Shown in pieces: positions 36,001 to 48,009 of a stretch of 64,000 nt of DNA. Source of the DNA: Lantana camara (lineage: Eukaryota; Streptophyta; Magnoliopsida; Lamiales; Verbenaceae); assembly GCA_037501455.1 (NCBI GenBank), contig CM074857.1:109463501-109527500 (forward strand), written 5' to 3'. Made by a program: the position numbers and the translations under genes. The notes beneath the pieces were generated by a model, which saw only the letters and a list, made by a program, of their open reading frames with translations, was not told where the DNA came from and ran no database searches. The stretch's first letter is position 1. Each line of letters begins with the position of its first letter.

Positions 36001-38242
36001 TTAAATCATATTAAATATGTTCTGTTATTTTTATTTTAGTCGAAATAATAAGATCAGATTATATAATATAATTATTCGCTACTCCCTTCATTTCAAAACA
36101 GAACAAATCTGAGCAATTTTCATTCAATAATTGTACAAAATTGAGACAACTATACACTAAACATAAATAATAAAAGAATTCATTCTCAAATTTATAAGTT
36201 CTCTTATTTTTTTAAAATATTTTTAATATTCTTTTGTGAAGTGGTTGCGATTGTTCCTCGACATTGTAACTAGAACGATGGCTTCCGTTTTGCTCCTGGT
36301 GATGGCAAACCATTTGACTGTTTCTATTGGTTTATAATTGAAGCCTCTTGTAATTCTTATTCCTTTTTGAGCGTCGGTAACTAATCCTGTTATATGTCCA
36401 AAGACTGCTGGATTTGCTGCAGCTGCTGATGCTACAAAGCTTTCAGTTGTTGTTGGTATATTTAAGGTACTGTTAACTAGCTTTAATTATTTTAAGCAGA
36501 TTTCTTTTCCTTATTTTTATTTTTGATATTTCGCTCCCTTGTATTATCCATTTCATGGATGCATGGTTTTAGTCTTGATAACCAATTAAAAAAAATTACT
36601 TTATTCAAAGTCTTTCTCGTACGGAATTGTCTGTTGATTTCTAACTATATCAAATATTTCTCTGTTCTCGCAGCTTCTCATGACGGGTGTAGCTGTCCTG
36701 AAGGTTGATGATCTTGGGAGAAGACCTCTGCTTATTGGAGGTGTTGCAGGAATTGTATGTAACCTGCTGCAAAAATAGTAATTAACTTGTTTTGTCCAAA
36801 TAATTCATGTGATTTCTATTTCTTAACTTCTATGTCAAGAGAACTTATACATATCTCTGATTTATCCCATTGGTGGTAGGCACTCTCTCTCTTCCTGCTT
36901 TCGGCCTACTACAAGTTCCTAGGAGGCTTCCCTTTAGTCGCCGTTGCTGCTTTGCTTCTCTATGTGGGCTGCTATCAGGTGATATCATTTTACAAATGAA
37001 ATATTTTTAATATAATGAATTTATTATTGGGACATGTTTGCCTCTTCTGTTTTTCATGATAGTGCTAGTGATTAAGCTCAGTTTGATATTTGGTTGAAAC
37101 ATTGCCATTGCCCTCCCTCGTTTATATTGTGGTTATTGTTTCACCCATTTAGTTTGTGATCTAAACTCAAAAAAATGAGATTTTCATTTTACTTTGAAAT
37201 AAATGTAAAATTAGAAATGTTGTTTCATTTCTCTTAAGGACGGTTTATGTTCTTTTAATAATTAATATAAAGATGGTTGGCTTTTCCTATTCTGAAATTC
37301 TTAAAAAAAAATTTCAGATATGTATTTAGTTCATATTCTCATGATAGCACCATGTACCCATTTTTAAGATCAATTTTCATTATCTGCAAAGTTTGAGTTT
37401 AGCTTTAATATTCTAATGGTAGCACTACGTACCTATTCTAATCATTTTTCTGTCCCTATGTTTTGTTTTAGTTAATAATGCTTTAGTAGTTTTCCTTCCT
37501 TTATTGTGAACATATGCCAGTCAAATACTTACCGGAAAAATACATGAAGAGCAGACTATAATACTGAATTTTTATTCGCCATCTTAACATAAGGTCATTT
37601 TTCGTGCATTAAATCTTCAATGAAAGATGACCAATCTTACGCTCCAGCAATGTGATTGTCATATATGTCATATTTGGGGTAACTAGTTCTCAAAAAATTG
37701 CTGTACAAACCATAAAAATATTAAGTTTTGGAAACAAATTCATGGCTGTATATCACCATGTTACTTGTTTTGTCCAGTCATATTAGTTTCTATTACCAGT
37801 GAACCCATAGATAACAAAACAGGAATCTTTTTCTTTTGTTTGAAATTTTAGATATCATTTGGACCAATCAGTTGGCTTATGGTGTCGGAGATCTTCCCCA
37901 TCCGCACAAGAGGAAAGGGTATTAGTCTAGCAGTACTCACAAATTTCGGCTCGAACGCAATAGTAACCTTTGCCTTCTCCCCGTTGAAGGTAACTGATGG
38001 TTTACTTATCCAGTTTCCTAATGCATATTGTGTGCATTGCTGCTAGTCGGGATTCCATTTTCATCTAAAAAGAAGATATCTGTAAAACATATACGTTCTT
38101 GCTGCAGGAGTTACTTGGAGCAGAAAATCTGTTTCTTCTATTTGGGGCAATTGCTGTAATTGCGCTGGTGTTTGTGGTACTAATTGTTCCCGAGACAAAA
38201 GGCTTGAGCTTAGAAGAAATTGAATCTAAAATATTGAAATGA
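33036..38242 (+). CDS. pSuT: Plastid sugar/proton symporter (D-xylose-proton symporter-like 3 / pSuT type), 14 exons
   Basis: Exons: 33036-33245, 33367-33452, 34109-34187, 34257-34316, 34400-34466, 34564-34688, 34784-34885, 34974-35351, 35451-35498, 36404-36466, 36674-36754, 36880-36978, 37852-37989, 38108-38242. All introns are GT..AG and the joined frame is open for 556 residues, about the length I recall for Arabidopsis At5g59250. The first ~90 residues are Ser/Thr/Arg-rich without acidic clusters, like a chloroplast transit peptide. Twelve-helix major facilitator signatures follow: GYDIGATSGA, GRRRE (168-172), PPSPRW (281-286, family consensus PESPRW), GQPSVLYYA, VDDLGRRP (417-424) and VPETKG (539-544). 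From the family it should move sugar across the plastid inner envelope with protons; the Arabidopsis homologue is reported as a sucrose exporter. Substrate here is inferred. Confidence 0.92.
33738..33854. repeat. 43-bp minisatellite in transporter intron 2
   Basis: Two full copies and one partial copy of a 43-bp unit starting ACTAATAAATATG and containing GGAGATTAGCTCCC lie at 33738-33780, 33781-33823 and 33824-33854. Copies differ at one or two positions. GGAG..CTCC within each unit can pair. Confidence 0.85.
35499..36403 (+). other. Transporter intron 9
   Basis: A 905-bp intron between GT at 35499 and the AG before 36404. Near 35545-35690 it holds an unusual GGAATGG-rich stretch (GGTGGAATGGAATGGAATGG) that is unlike the A+T-rich rest and may be a degenerate insertion. 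A one-sided CTCCCTTCATTTC motif near 36080 recalls a Stowaway end but lacks a partner. Confidence 0.5.
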
Positions 38243-38529
38243 AAAATTAAAGTGCTCTACTTGATGTATAAATAAATATATACATATGTATGTTCACACT
38301 CCTTGATGTATATCTTAACCTGCACTTATTAGTATAATTGTCGATGTTGGAGAGATCAACAGCCTTAGCTGTATCTTAAAATAAAGAATTCATTCTGCAA
38401 ATATTTATATTGGAAAATCGAGGATAATTTGCGTTATTTCTTTTCGACTTCTCTGGTTGTTTTTTTTCATGCGTTTAACCCTTTGATTTTTGTTAGCGAT
38501 GAGGGAATACTGTAATTTTTTTTAGTACA
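38243..38529 (+). other. 3' flank of the transporter gene
   Basis: A+T-rich sequence with possible polyadenylation signals (AATAAATATA near 38271, AAATAAAG near 38378). No reading frame is supported. This is probably the 3' UTR followed by spacer. Confidence 0.5.
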
Positions 38530-39007
38530 TCTGCTGCGAACTCTGATTATCCACATTCCACTAGCTTCGAGCCCTCTCGAGCCTCGTTGGTTGGTTATTG
38601 TTGTCATCATGGTGTTTTGACTTGTGTGTTGAGGTTGAGCTAAATATCACAGCAGCTTATATATAAAACTGAGCAGCAACCTTAAGAATATTGGTAACTT
38701 GAGAAGAAGAAAATTACGGAGTAAGAAGAGAGAGATTCAGATTGGAAGGAAGAAATTCATTTGTGTAAAATTTGAAAATGAAAGCTAAGGTTGTTGCAGT
38801 ACCTATAGGCTTGTTTTCAGCAGCACCACACTCCATGCACGACGGCCAATCGGAGCACAACACTGCTTGACACAAACACCAAAATAACAACTGAAAAACG
38901 TCAAAGCATCTAAAGAAAACGTATGTCAACTTTATAAGTTGGCTAGTTCCAAAACGATCGCGTATGTCCTCCAAAATTGCCATCCTTCAACTAGAAAAGT
39001 TGTAACA
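38530..39007 (-). mobile_element. Probable short LTR of a Reina-like Ty3/gypsy element
   Basis: It lies directly downstream of a chromodomain-ended pol on the minus strand. Reading on the minus strand it starts TGTTACAAC at 39007 and contains a TATA box (TTTATATATAAG near 38660), as an LTR promoter would. The far end is not certain because the partner LTR was not found. A polypurine tract next to it is not obvious (AGGAAGGGATT lies about 15 bp away). Confidence 0.5.
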
Positions 39008-39784
39008 CGCGTTTAAGAAAACGTAATCCCTTCCTGTGCTGGCCATTCATCACAACAACATCTCCATGCATTTGATCGCCCTGCACCAGATTCATAACAT
39101 TACCTTCCCCTAATTTCAAGGCTTGACCCCAAGCCTCCAGTTCTGGAAACTGTTGTATGATAGGGCAATAATCTTCCCAAGTTGCCTCAGATTCAGGAAG
39201 GTGATACTAATGAATCAGCAATTGTACCACAACAACATTTCTTCTCTTATGTAATCATCCTTTTGGCCAACACTTTGATAGGTTTTAAGATCATCTGAGC
39301 TTCATCATCAAAAAGAGGTAGTGTGCTAGTGATTCTAGCCGATGCCCCCACATGCAACTTAAGTATAGAAACATGAAAAACAGGATGCAATTTTGCCCCA
39401 GGAGGTAATTGTAATTTATAAGCACAGGTCCCACTTTTTGCATTATAGTAAAAGGACCTGCGAATTTGGGACTGAGCTTCCACAGTTTACTATTGCGGAT
39501 GGATAGTTGCCTATAAGGTTTCAGTTTCAAGTAAAGCTTATCTCCCACTTGAAATTCTATCACCTTTCTATGTTTATCAGCTCCAACTTTCATTCTTTCT
39601 TGAGCCACCTTCCAATGATACTTTAAATGTTGTTGCACCTCACCTTTGTTAGCTAGTATTTGCTCCGATCCCACTGAAACCAATTGATAAGATGATTGCA
39701 TATTCAAATAGGTTGGTTTATAACCATAAAGAGCTTCTAATGGTGTCATTTTCAAAGGACTATAGGTTAAACTCAACTCTGATG

Positions 39785-40210
39785 GCAGCTTCTTCGCTTA
39801 TTTGGAGTCAGCAGAGGTGGGCGGAGTTATTCGGGGATGAGAGGAGCGAATGGATTGTAGGCTTCGCGTTGAAGGTACAAGGTAATTCCATTGATGTTGC
39901 CGAGCTCTTGGGCATCCGAGAAGGGCGCTTCCCTCGTATTGAGGTGGAGACGGACTCTGAAATGGTTGCAAATTAGATCATGAACGAGGATGAACATCCC
40001 CTCAAAGATATCATCATGGATCGTCGGAAGTTGCTTCACAACCCTTGGAACTTTGTCCTCCGGCATGTCCCGCGGGAGAGGAACGTTTTGGCAGACAAGT
40101 TAGCTAATTTAGGTCACTCGGTGACTAACGGTTTTGCTGTTTGGGATACACCTCCTATTGAGATGATGTTTAGCTAGTCTTGTGCTGTCTCGTTAGGACC
40201 GGAAAAAAAA
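39785..40210 (+). mobile_element. 5'-truncated LINE fragment with RNase H domain
   Basis: Plus-strand frames encode the C-terminal RNase H domain of a plant L1-type LINE: AELLGIREGRFPRIEVETDS, then one stop, then NPWNFVLRHVPRERNVLADK and LANLGHSVTN, ending SDTPP-like before a stop. About 30 bp later comes an A-rich tail (40203-40209). It interrupts a gypsy integrase frame on the opposite strand. Target duplications are not clear. Truncation at the 5' side is normal for LINE insertions. Confidence 0.75.
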
Positions 40211-40791
40211 GTGTTATACCATAGTTCTGCCATTGCCAACCAACTCCTCCACTTCTTAGGATATAAGCCACACATACATCTCAAGTAATTTTCTAAACAC
40301 TGATTTATCCTCTCTGTTTGGCCATCTGTTTGAGGGTGGTAAGAAGTGCTCAAACACTGCTGAATCCCAGCAATCTCCAACATTTCCTTCCATAACTGGC
40401 TTGTGAAAATCTTATTTCTGACACAATGCTACAGGGCAACCTATGAAGTTTGTAAACTTCATTTAAGAAAATGTGGGCCAACTGTGATGGAGTAAATGGA
40501 TGGCGTAGAGCAATGAAATGGGCATACTTAGTAAAACAATCTACCACTACCCATATCACATCTTTTCCCTCTAATTTAGATAATTATTCTATAAAATCGA
40601 TTGAGATATATTGCCAAGCTTTATCAAATATAAGCAAAGGTTGTAGTATACCTGCATCCTTTTAGTTGAGCGTTTACTTTGTTGACAAATCTCACATTTC
40701 TTCACTATCTCCTCAATCTCTTTCAGCATCTCAGGCCACAAAAACACATTCTTCATTGTTTGATAAGTGCCTTGAACTCCAAAATGCCCCT

Positions 40792-40808
40792 CCCCCCCCC
40801 CCCCCCCC
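40792..40808 (+). repeat. C17 homopolymer tract
   Basis: Seventeen consecutive C residues (G17 on the coding strand) inside the integrase zinc region of the broken pol. It turns the expected GGHSG-type segment into a glycine run and probably grew by slippage. Sequencing error in length is also possible. Confidence 0.9.
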
Positions 40809-42242
40809 AAGCTTGAAGAATGCATACTCACAATCACCTTTTCCCTCAAACCAACACTTTTTCCCACATAGATCTTACCTCTATAACTCAGTACTCTCCC
40901 TTTCTAAGAAAATAATGAAAGATTGGTGGGGTACATTAGTGACTCAGTGATGGCTTCCTGTGCTAGTGTATCTAACTCATAGCTTGCTCCTAGTTCATTC
41001 ATCCACACAGGTTGTATGATAGTGAGAGCACTACAACCAGCTTCCCCTTCCTCATCTTCTCTTGAAAGAGCATTTGCTGCCTTGTTCTCTTGACCTCTTT
41101 TGTATTCAATTACGTAACTGATTCCCAGTAGTTTTATTTGTGCCGTAGTGGGGTAGATATCTTTTTCTCAATCAAAAACTTGATTCTACACTGATCAGTT
41201 CTTATTGTGAAAGTATTATGGAGTAAATAGCTTCTCCATTTATCCACAGCTTGTATGATTGCCATTAGTTCTTTTTCATACACTGATATCCCCAAAGATC
41301 TTAGTGTTAAAGCCTTACTCATGTAAGTGATAGGGTGCTTTTCTTGCATCAGAACAACTCATATTCCTTTATAACAAGCATTAATCTCTAAAATGAAAGG
41401 TTTAGAGAAACAACTATGGAATCCCAAATAAACTGCCCTTTCTTTGTTAGATTTGTGAGGGGTTTTGCAATCACTCCATACCCTCTGATGAATTTCCTGT
41501 AATAACCTGTTAATCCCAAGAACCCTCTTAATCCCTTTACGTTTTTGGAGTTGGCCAATCTATCATGACTTGAATCTTATGAGACTCAACTGAGACTCTT
41601 CCCTTTTCAATAACATGTCCCAAGTAATCCACTTGAGTCTTCCCAAAAGTACATTTTGGAGCTTTTGCATACAGTTGTTGCTCCAATAGGATTCTGAAAA
41701 TGATATCCAAGTCTTGGATATGCTCCTACAGGCTGTCACTGTAAACTAAGATATCATAAAAAAATACCAGTACAAACTTCCTCAAATAAGCCTTGAATAT
41801 GTTATTCATTAAGGATTGAAAAGTTGTTGGGGCATTTGTCAACCCAAAGGGCATAACTTTGAACTCATATAATCTTGAGGAAGTTACAAAAGTTGTCTTT
41901 GGTATATCCCCATGGAAGACTCTCATTTGGTGATATCTTGATCTCTGATCAATTTTTTTGAAAATTACAACTGTCCCTAAGTTATCTAATAGTTCATCCA
42001 CCAATGGTATGGGATAACTATCTTTTACTGTCAATGTATTCAACTTCCTGTAATCCACATAAAACCTCCAACCTTCATCCTTCTTCTTCACTAACAACAC
42101 TGGATAGTACTAGGCTGTATAATCCTATTTTTCAGCATTTCTTGTACTAAGTTCTCAATCTCACATTTTTGTAAATAAGAGTATGACTATTGTTTGATAC
42201 TCTCCACTCCAGGTTTGAGCTTGATTTGAAGTTCATGATATC

Positions 42243-45167
42243 TGTAGCACCCCGCACGTGGGACACCACATCCCCCACACTAAGACCCAAACCCGAGTAC
42301 GAAATGGAAAATCTGTACCCAAGTTCAAGTCAAAGCGAACGGGAGATCAGCACACCCACTAGGCTAGGCGGAGCTACAGCAAAATCAGAGCGAATGGAAA
42401 GAAACAAATAACAACCACAATAACATAATAACGAAAGCAATTATCAACAAACATACATCCAAGAGTTAAGAGGTCACGTATCATAAGTTACAAAGCCATA
42501 ATCCCAAAAGTTTAAGACATTAAGTGAGTGTATGAAACAAAAATGCAACCTAGCTCAACCTATACGACCAAGTGTAACTCAACTAACGCACTTCCCTGCT
42601 TAGCTTAAGCTCAAAAGAACCTGACACTTGAAAAGTAAATAGAGGGGTCAGTCCACCGACAGAGTGAGGGGACTAACGCTCACCTATACACTAGACATAA
42701 TAGAGCAAAACACTTAACAAAGGAGGAATCATGAACTTGAAATAAAATTTTCATACCAAAGCATTTTCAAAAGAAAAACAATACGTATACTTATACTTAT
42801 TCAAAACATTTCATAAATACTATCCCTGTTACACAATTCCAAGGCATATCAAACATAATGCTCGGTGAGTACGAACTTTCAACCTTACTTCTCATAAATA
42901 TCATGAAAACCCAAATCATAACATATCATCCCCAAACTCTGAGATAGAATGGCTACGTAATCTCTAACTATCCATAAGAACATAACCTCGAGGGATAACG
43001 ATCCCGCTACGAGTCTTCCCCGGCTTTCACACTGAAGGCATCGAGGATCACGCCTTCCCAATACCCACGAGTCGTGCGTGACACCTCGGATGGAGACTAT
43101 GCACAGGAGTGATGAACCCGACGGCCCGATACCGTCCAGGGTTCGACGGCCCGATACTGTCCAGGGTGTCCTTACCCATAGTCTTCAGGGCCCAACAAAT
43201 GGAACATAGCATACATATGCCAATCATTCATGTCTCAACTCGCTCACAAACCTTAACATAACAAAAGGTTTCAAAACTCAAGCTTACATATGCCCGTATA
43301 CATAATTTAAAAATCCGAAGGGGTTCATAAGGTCATAAGATACAATACATAACACATATTTAACTATATATATATAATATATAGTCGTATGCAGGCTAGA
43401 AATATGAGCACATAGGGGTTGTAGGTCGCTTAACTAAATAAAAAGTTCCTAAACCTCACCTTATGCGAAAGATCAAACTATAAGTGCATGCCGATTAACC
43501 ATAACCTAGGTCTCGGCCTCAACACCATTAACGGGAAGCTTCTCTGTGACAAACAAACACAAAACCCGAGACTTAGACTTATTATTAACCAATTAGATGC
43601 ACGACGATGCAAATGAATGCAAAGGATGCAATGAAATGGCATATGGGAGCAATTATGCACTTATATTCACAATTCATGTTTACACCTTGAAATTCATATC
43701 ATAAAATTAAACACATCATAACACATTACACTACAAGTTATTAGCATGTTAGGATCATGTTTGGGGTGGGAAAAATTAAATAAAATACATAGCATAGCTT
43801 GAACATTCACAATTCCACAATATAGGGGCGAAAGACCGTTCGTCCCATTGCATGCATTATTGTGAACACCCGTTCACAAAGTCAGTAGCATGTATAGCTG
43901 CTACCGTTCAGCCCCTCGCCATCATCTTCTTCGAACGGCCATTCGGAGGCAAGGAAGGTTCTGCCTCCAAGAATGGTCATTCCGGCCATTGCACTACAAC
44001 TGGCTAATGCCCATTGGCGGGATCAGCTGGGCATCTCCTTCACTCTATAACAACTGCAAACCGAGGCAATAACAACAACAGAAAAAGCACGTAACAGGGG
44101 TATCCAAGGGCATAACAAAATCATGCAAAATTCAAGAGCTTCATGCAAAAAATCAACACCATTTCAAGCACAAACCTCACGTAGCAAAATGGAAGCAAGA
44201 AATGATTCAAATATGCCAACCACCATTTATATAGTTCAAGGTGCATTAATGGTAGGTTAATAAATACACATATTTGCAATCTAGAAGCTTGAATGAACAA
44301 GAAACACCCCTTAAAGTCCATAAATTCCATGTCTATGCCATGATTCCAAAAATTGAATTTAAATCTAAGTATTCATGCTTTATTTCACTCATGCATATCA
44401 AAACATTTACAAAGCACAAAATGGAGCTTAAAATGAAGCTTATATCACGATGATTACGGGTCTTACCTTGGATCGTTGAGATACGAAGAAATGAAGGAGA
44501 ACTTGAGCTTTTGGCGTTCAAAAATAGAGGAATATTGCTTGTCCTTCTTGCTTGCTTTGTGGTTGATGTGTCTCGTACCAAAATGAGAAGGAAATGAGCA
44601 AATTCCAGTCCAAAAAGGGGCTGAAATAGGTTAAGGAAAAGTCAAAGTGGGGTCGGTTATAAGTTCGGGTCCAAACGGATTGAATTTTAGAGATCAGGGG
44701 GTCCAAACGACTTCAGAAAAATACGGGGCTTGTTCCATTGGACTCGAATCGTCGAAACAAATCCAACGAAGAAGTCAGAATTCAAATCCAAATTCCCTAG
44801 CTTAAGTTAGCCGAAAAATGGCTTAAAACACCCTATTTACAAATAGATCCCTAAACTTCAAAAAGAATTCAAATAGGCCTAAACCTATTTTCAATTTTAC
44901 CCTAAAACATTTTAATATCATGAAACCAAGTCCAATTATCATATAATTCAATCAAATTCATAAAAATCAATTCTTATCACCGAATTCATAATAAAACGGT
45001 TACGAACATATAATTTGCATAATAATTTAAACGATTAAATCAATATAAGTAAATTAAATCACATAAATCACTTAAATAACACTTAAATAAATTTAAAAGC
45101 ACATAATTGCATAAATTAAACTCACACCGGGCACGAACCTGCACGTACGAACGGACGGGGTGTCACA
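42243..45167 (-). mobile_element. 3' LTR of second gypsy family, complete (copy g, 2.9 kb)
   Basis: It runs from TGTAGCACCCC to GGGGTGTCACA and is followed by a polypurine tract and the chromodomain end of pol. It serves as the reference for fragments a, b, c, e, f and h. Within 43825-43982 lies an array of short hairpins. It interrupts the Reina-like RT at its left edge. No coding capacity; small frames at 43478-44706 are spurious. Confidence 0.87.
43825..43982. repeat. Hairpin units in LTR copy g
   Basis: Successive inverted repeats with different arms: GGGGCGAA/TTCGTCCC (43825-43846, one G.T), TTGTGAAC/GTTCACAA around a 4-nt loop (43860-43879), GTAGCA/TGCTAC (43885-43904), CGAA/TTCG (near 43932), GGAGGCA/TGCCTCC (43945-43968) and GAATG/CATTC (43971-43982). 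Spacing is about 25-35 bp. The region corresponds to the array in copy b, but the individual arms differ. Confidence 0.68.
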
Positions 45168-46349
45168 ACCTCCCCCCTGATGAGAACCTGGTCCCCAGGT
45201 TCACTTCTCGGCACTAAAAAACTCCGGATACAACCTTCACATCTTCTCCACGGTCTCTCATGTGACTTCGTTAGATTTCTGATCTCGCCACAACACTCTG
45301 ACCAAAGGAATCTGTAGGTTCCTTAACACTTGCATCTTTCGGTCTTGAATCTTCATCGGGTGCTTCACTATTGTTAAATCTGGCTCGAGTTGTACCTCTT
45401 CAAATGGAAGAACGATTGCTTCATCAGGATAGTACTTCCGAAGTTATGAGACATGAAACACGTTGTGTATCTTGGTCAAACTTGGCGGTAGTTCCAACCT
45501 ATATGTCACTTCTCCAATCCGTTCTAGGATTTCAAACGGCCTGAGGTATCGTGGATTAAGCTTTCCACCTCTACCTATTCGAGAGAAGCCCTTTATAGGA
45601 GATGCCTTCAAGAACACATGATCTCTGACTTTAAACTCTAGGGACCTTCTTCTCTTATCCGCGTAGCTCTTCTGTCGGACTTAAGCTGTCTTCATTCTCT
45701 GCTGAATCAACTTAACTTTGGCAATGGCTTTTTCAATCTTCTTCGAAGGTTTAGCTCTCTCGAGCTTATCCTCTTCAGTCCAATGCAATCCTCGATATCC
45801 CAAAAGAGGGGCAATCTGCACTTCCTCCCGTACAGTGCTTCAAACAGAGCCATGCCAATTGAAGCTTAATAAATGTCGTTGTAGGCAAACTCGACTAGAG
45901 CTAAGTGCTTGTCCCACTTGTCCTTGAAATATAAAGCACACGCCCTAAGCATATCCTCGAGATACTTAATCAACTGTTTAGATTGTCCATCGGTTTAAGG
46001 ATGCGAAGTGGTGCTCAAGTTGAGTCTTGTCCCCAAGCACTTCTGAAGCTCTTGCCAAAACTTAGCCGTAAACAGGGGATCACGGTCCAAAATGATACTA
46101 GCCGAAACTCCGTGCAACCTCACGATCTCATGTAATAGACATCGGCTAGCTTCTGCCCCTTGTCGGACATCCGAACCTTGAGAAAATGGGCAGACTTAGT
46201 CAAACGGTCGATCACTACCCATATTCCATCATACCCTTCTTTTGTCCTTGGTAAGCTGGACATGAAGTCTGTAGTCACTTGCTCCCACTTCCATTCGGGG
46301 ATCGGAAGTGGTTGGAGAGTCCCTCCCGGTTTCTGATACTCTGCTTTCA
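45168..46349 (-). pseudogene. Truncated Ty3/gypsy pol 3' part (integrase and chromodomain)
   Basis: After the polypurine tract (minus-strand GGGGGGAGGT against the LTR) the minus strand encodes, with stops, a chromodomain end (VLWRD...NEVTWETVEKM) near 45240-45310, an integrase C-terminus, and an integrase core start (WKWEQVTTDFMSSLPRTKEG; DRLTKSAHFLKVRMSDKG) at 46120-46353. The zinc region and everything upstream are missing, because a different LTR fragment begins near 46350. It is the 3' remnant of the element that owns LTR copy g. Confidence 0.82.
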
Positions 46350-46697
46350 CCATTATTACATAATAAACATATAAGAGTATAAATAAATTAAATGCGCACG
46401 TAGCTCTCTCTTGACGTCAAACCTGTATGGCCGAGAAGACGGGCATCACAAAGCATGTATATGATTTGTACAAGAGATGTATATGTTTGATGAAATGTTA
46501 ATGTTTTTGTTTAATCACTTCTGCACTTGTATGTTGATTTATATGCGCTTTATTTGAGGGACTAGACCGCCTAACGTAGCTGTGGTTTTGCTTGTCTCCC
46601 GTTCGCTATTGTTTGACACGTGTGCGGACTTTCCATTTTGTTACACGTGTAGGACTCTAGTGTGGGGGATGTGGCGTCCACCGCTTGGGGTGCTACA
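46350..46697. mobile_element. Two small opposed LTR fragments (copy h)
   Basis: 46350-46450 is a minus-oriented LTR terminus (GACGTCAAACCTG...GGGCATCACA), and 46451-46697 is the plus-oriented other end of the same family, finishing GGGGTGCTACA. The head-to-head join repeats the arrangement at 31041/31042. Confidence 0.68.
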
Positions 46698-48009
46698 TTC
46701 TTGGGCATGAAAACTTGCTTAAATGTGATTTTATACTTGAATACATGTTGTTGTGTGAATTTATTGCAAGTATGAGTTGATTGTTGGAGCATTTAGGCAT
46801 GTGATATAAATGAGGGTTTATGTCGAAATTCTTGAATAATCAAAGCATGAATTTTGTGTTTTAACTTGTTTAAGTTGTACTTTTAGTGTTTATACATATT
46901 ATGTGAAAGTTTTGGGTCGTTTTGGATGAGTTTGGAGTTGAGGAATGCTTGGGGATGGCTTTGAAACGCCATCCCCTGTTTTCTGCAAACGTTCTTTGTT
47001 GCTGGAGATTCACAACAAAATCTATCAAAGACCACAAGTCAAACATGATTCCTAGAGATTATATAGTAAAAAGCGAAAGAAGAGAGATTATGTTATAGTT
47101 AGACCAAACTTGAGGATAATGGAAAAGTAAATAAGGTGGTGAAGAAATATGATCCTTCTCTTCAAATAAATTAAGATTTTTTGTTTAAATAGTTGATACT
47201 TGATAGAATTGAAAGCAATTTTTATTGATCAAATTTTTTATTTTATAATAATTCAAAGTAATAATCGATATAAGCTTATTTTTCTATATATACAAGATGT
47301 ATGGATGTCGATGACACATATAAGACTAAATTAAAGATATGTTATTCCTTATATTTCTTTGGAATATCTCCACCGCGGGAATTAGTTCTAATAAAAATTG
47401 GTTTGAAAACCAATGTAATGATAGGAGAGTGTATTATATTTATGGTATAATTGACAAAAAAATTTTAAATAATAAACTGTAATAGACTTCTTCATATAAT
47501 TGGTTTGATTTGATTGAAAGTGTTTAAGATTGAATTTTTCTAAGTGACAGGTATTGGTTCAAATGGTTAATAAATTCATTTTTTAGAGCAATGACCCGGG
47601 TTTGAATCTTACTTGGGGTGTGTGTTAAAAAAAATTTTGAATTTTATTATCATGAACTATCTTTTGGAGTTAATCTCAAGTTTTTTTCTTTGCGAAACCA
47701 TACTCACTTTTGTATCTAGTTAAATCTCTCTAGCACATATAAAATTCTTACAATTAATACTTACATACAAATATATCTATCGATATAATTTCATTCCATT
47801 GTTGTTTAGGGTCTATTTTGGAAATGTCATATATGTGTGTGTGCATTATATGGTATATGTGCGTGTGCAACATAAAACACACGTTGTGGTTAAATTGATG
47901 TCCATTTTATACTTCCGAATTATTAAAGAAAAAATTCCTTTTTTGACACTAAGGGGTAAATGTGTCGTTAAATGAGGTTCTGCCGAAAGAAAACAGTCTA
48001 ATAAATTAC
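46698..48009. other. A+T-rich spacer with LTR-like piece and a SINE
   Basis: No gene seen. 46698-47000 resembles the LTR family loosely and contains a perfect 9-bp hairpin, GGGGATGGC/GCCATCCCC with an 8-nt loop (46951-46976). The rest is A+T-rich, with a SINE-like piece near 47550-47634. Confidence 0.5.
47550..47634 (+). mobile_element. SINE remnant
   Basis: It contains a B-box-like GGGTTTGAATC (47599-47609) and a short A tail. Its 3' half is the same family as the piece at 52533-52602 (TTCATTTTT.AG...AATGAC...GGGTT.GAATC..ACTT.GGG). The A box is degenerate. Confidence 0.6.

Larger units (their letters stand above)
39008..42242 (-). pseudogene. Reina-like Ty3/gypsy pol, broken and truncated
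   Basis: Minus-strand order: RT without its N-terminus ([20 protein letters not shown]; catalytic loop FYDD in place of the usual YIDD/YVDD) 41726-42242; RNase H fragment 41134-41349; integrase zinc region (CEICQQSKRSTK) 40589-40867; integrase core (MIWVVVDCFTKYAHF; YHPQTDGQTERINQ) 40174-40559; integrase C-terminus 39291-39776; and a chromodomain tail (LPESEATWEDYCPIIQQFPE) near 39180. Stops and frameshifts are frequent. The core is split at 39785-40209 by a LINE fragment, and the upstream end is cut at 42242 by another element's LTR. Short LTR and chromodomain suggest the Reina lineage. Confidence 0.85.

Noticed and set aside
36075..36240. Stowaway MITE in transporter intron 9
   Set aside because: Only one end (CTCCCTTCATTTC) is seen; no inverted partner or clear TA duplication.
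38714..38983. Cys-rich 89-aa minus-strand protein
   Set aside because: It overlaps the probable Reina-like LTR, has no recognisable domain, and spans the TATA-containing region.
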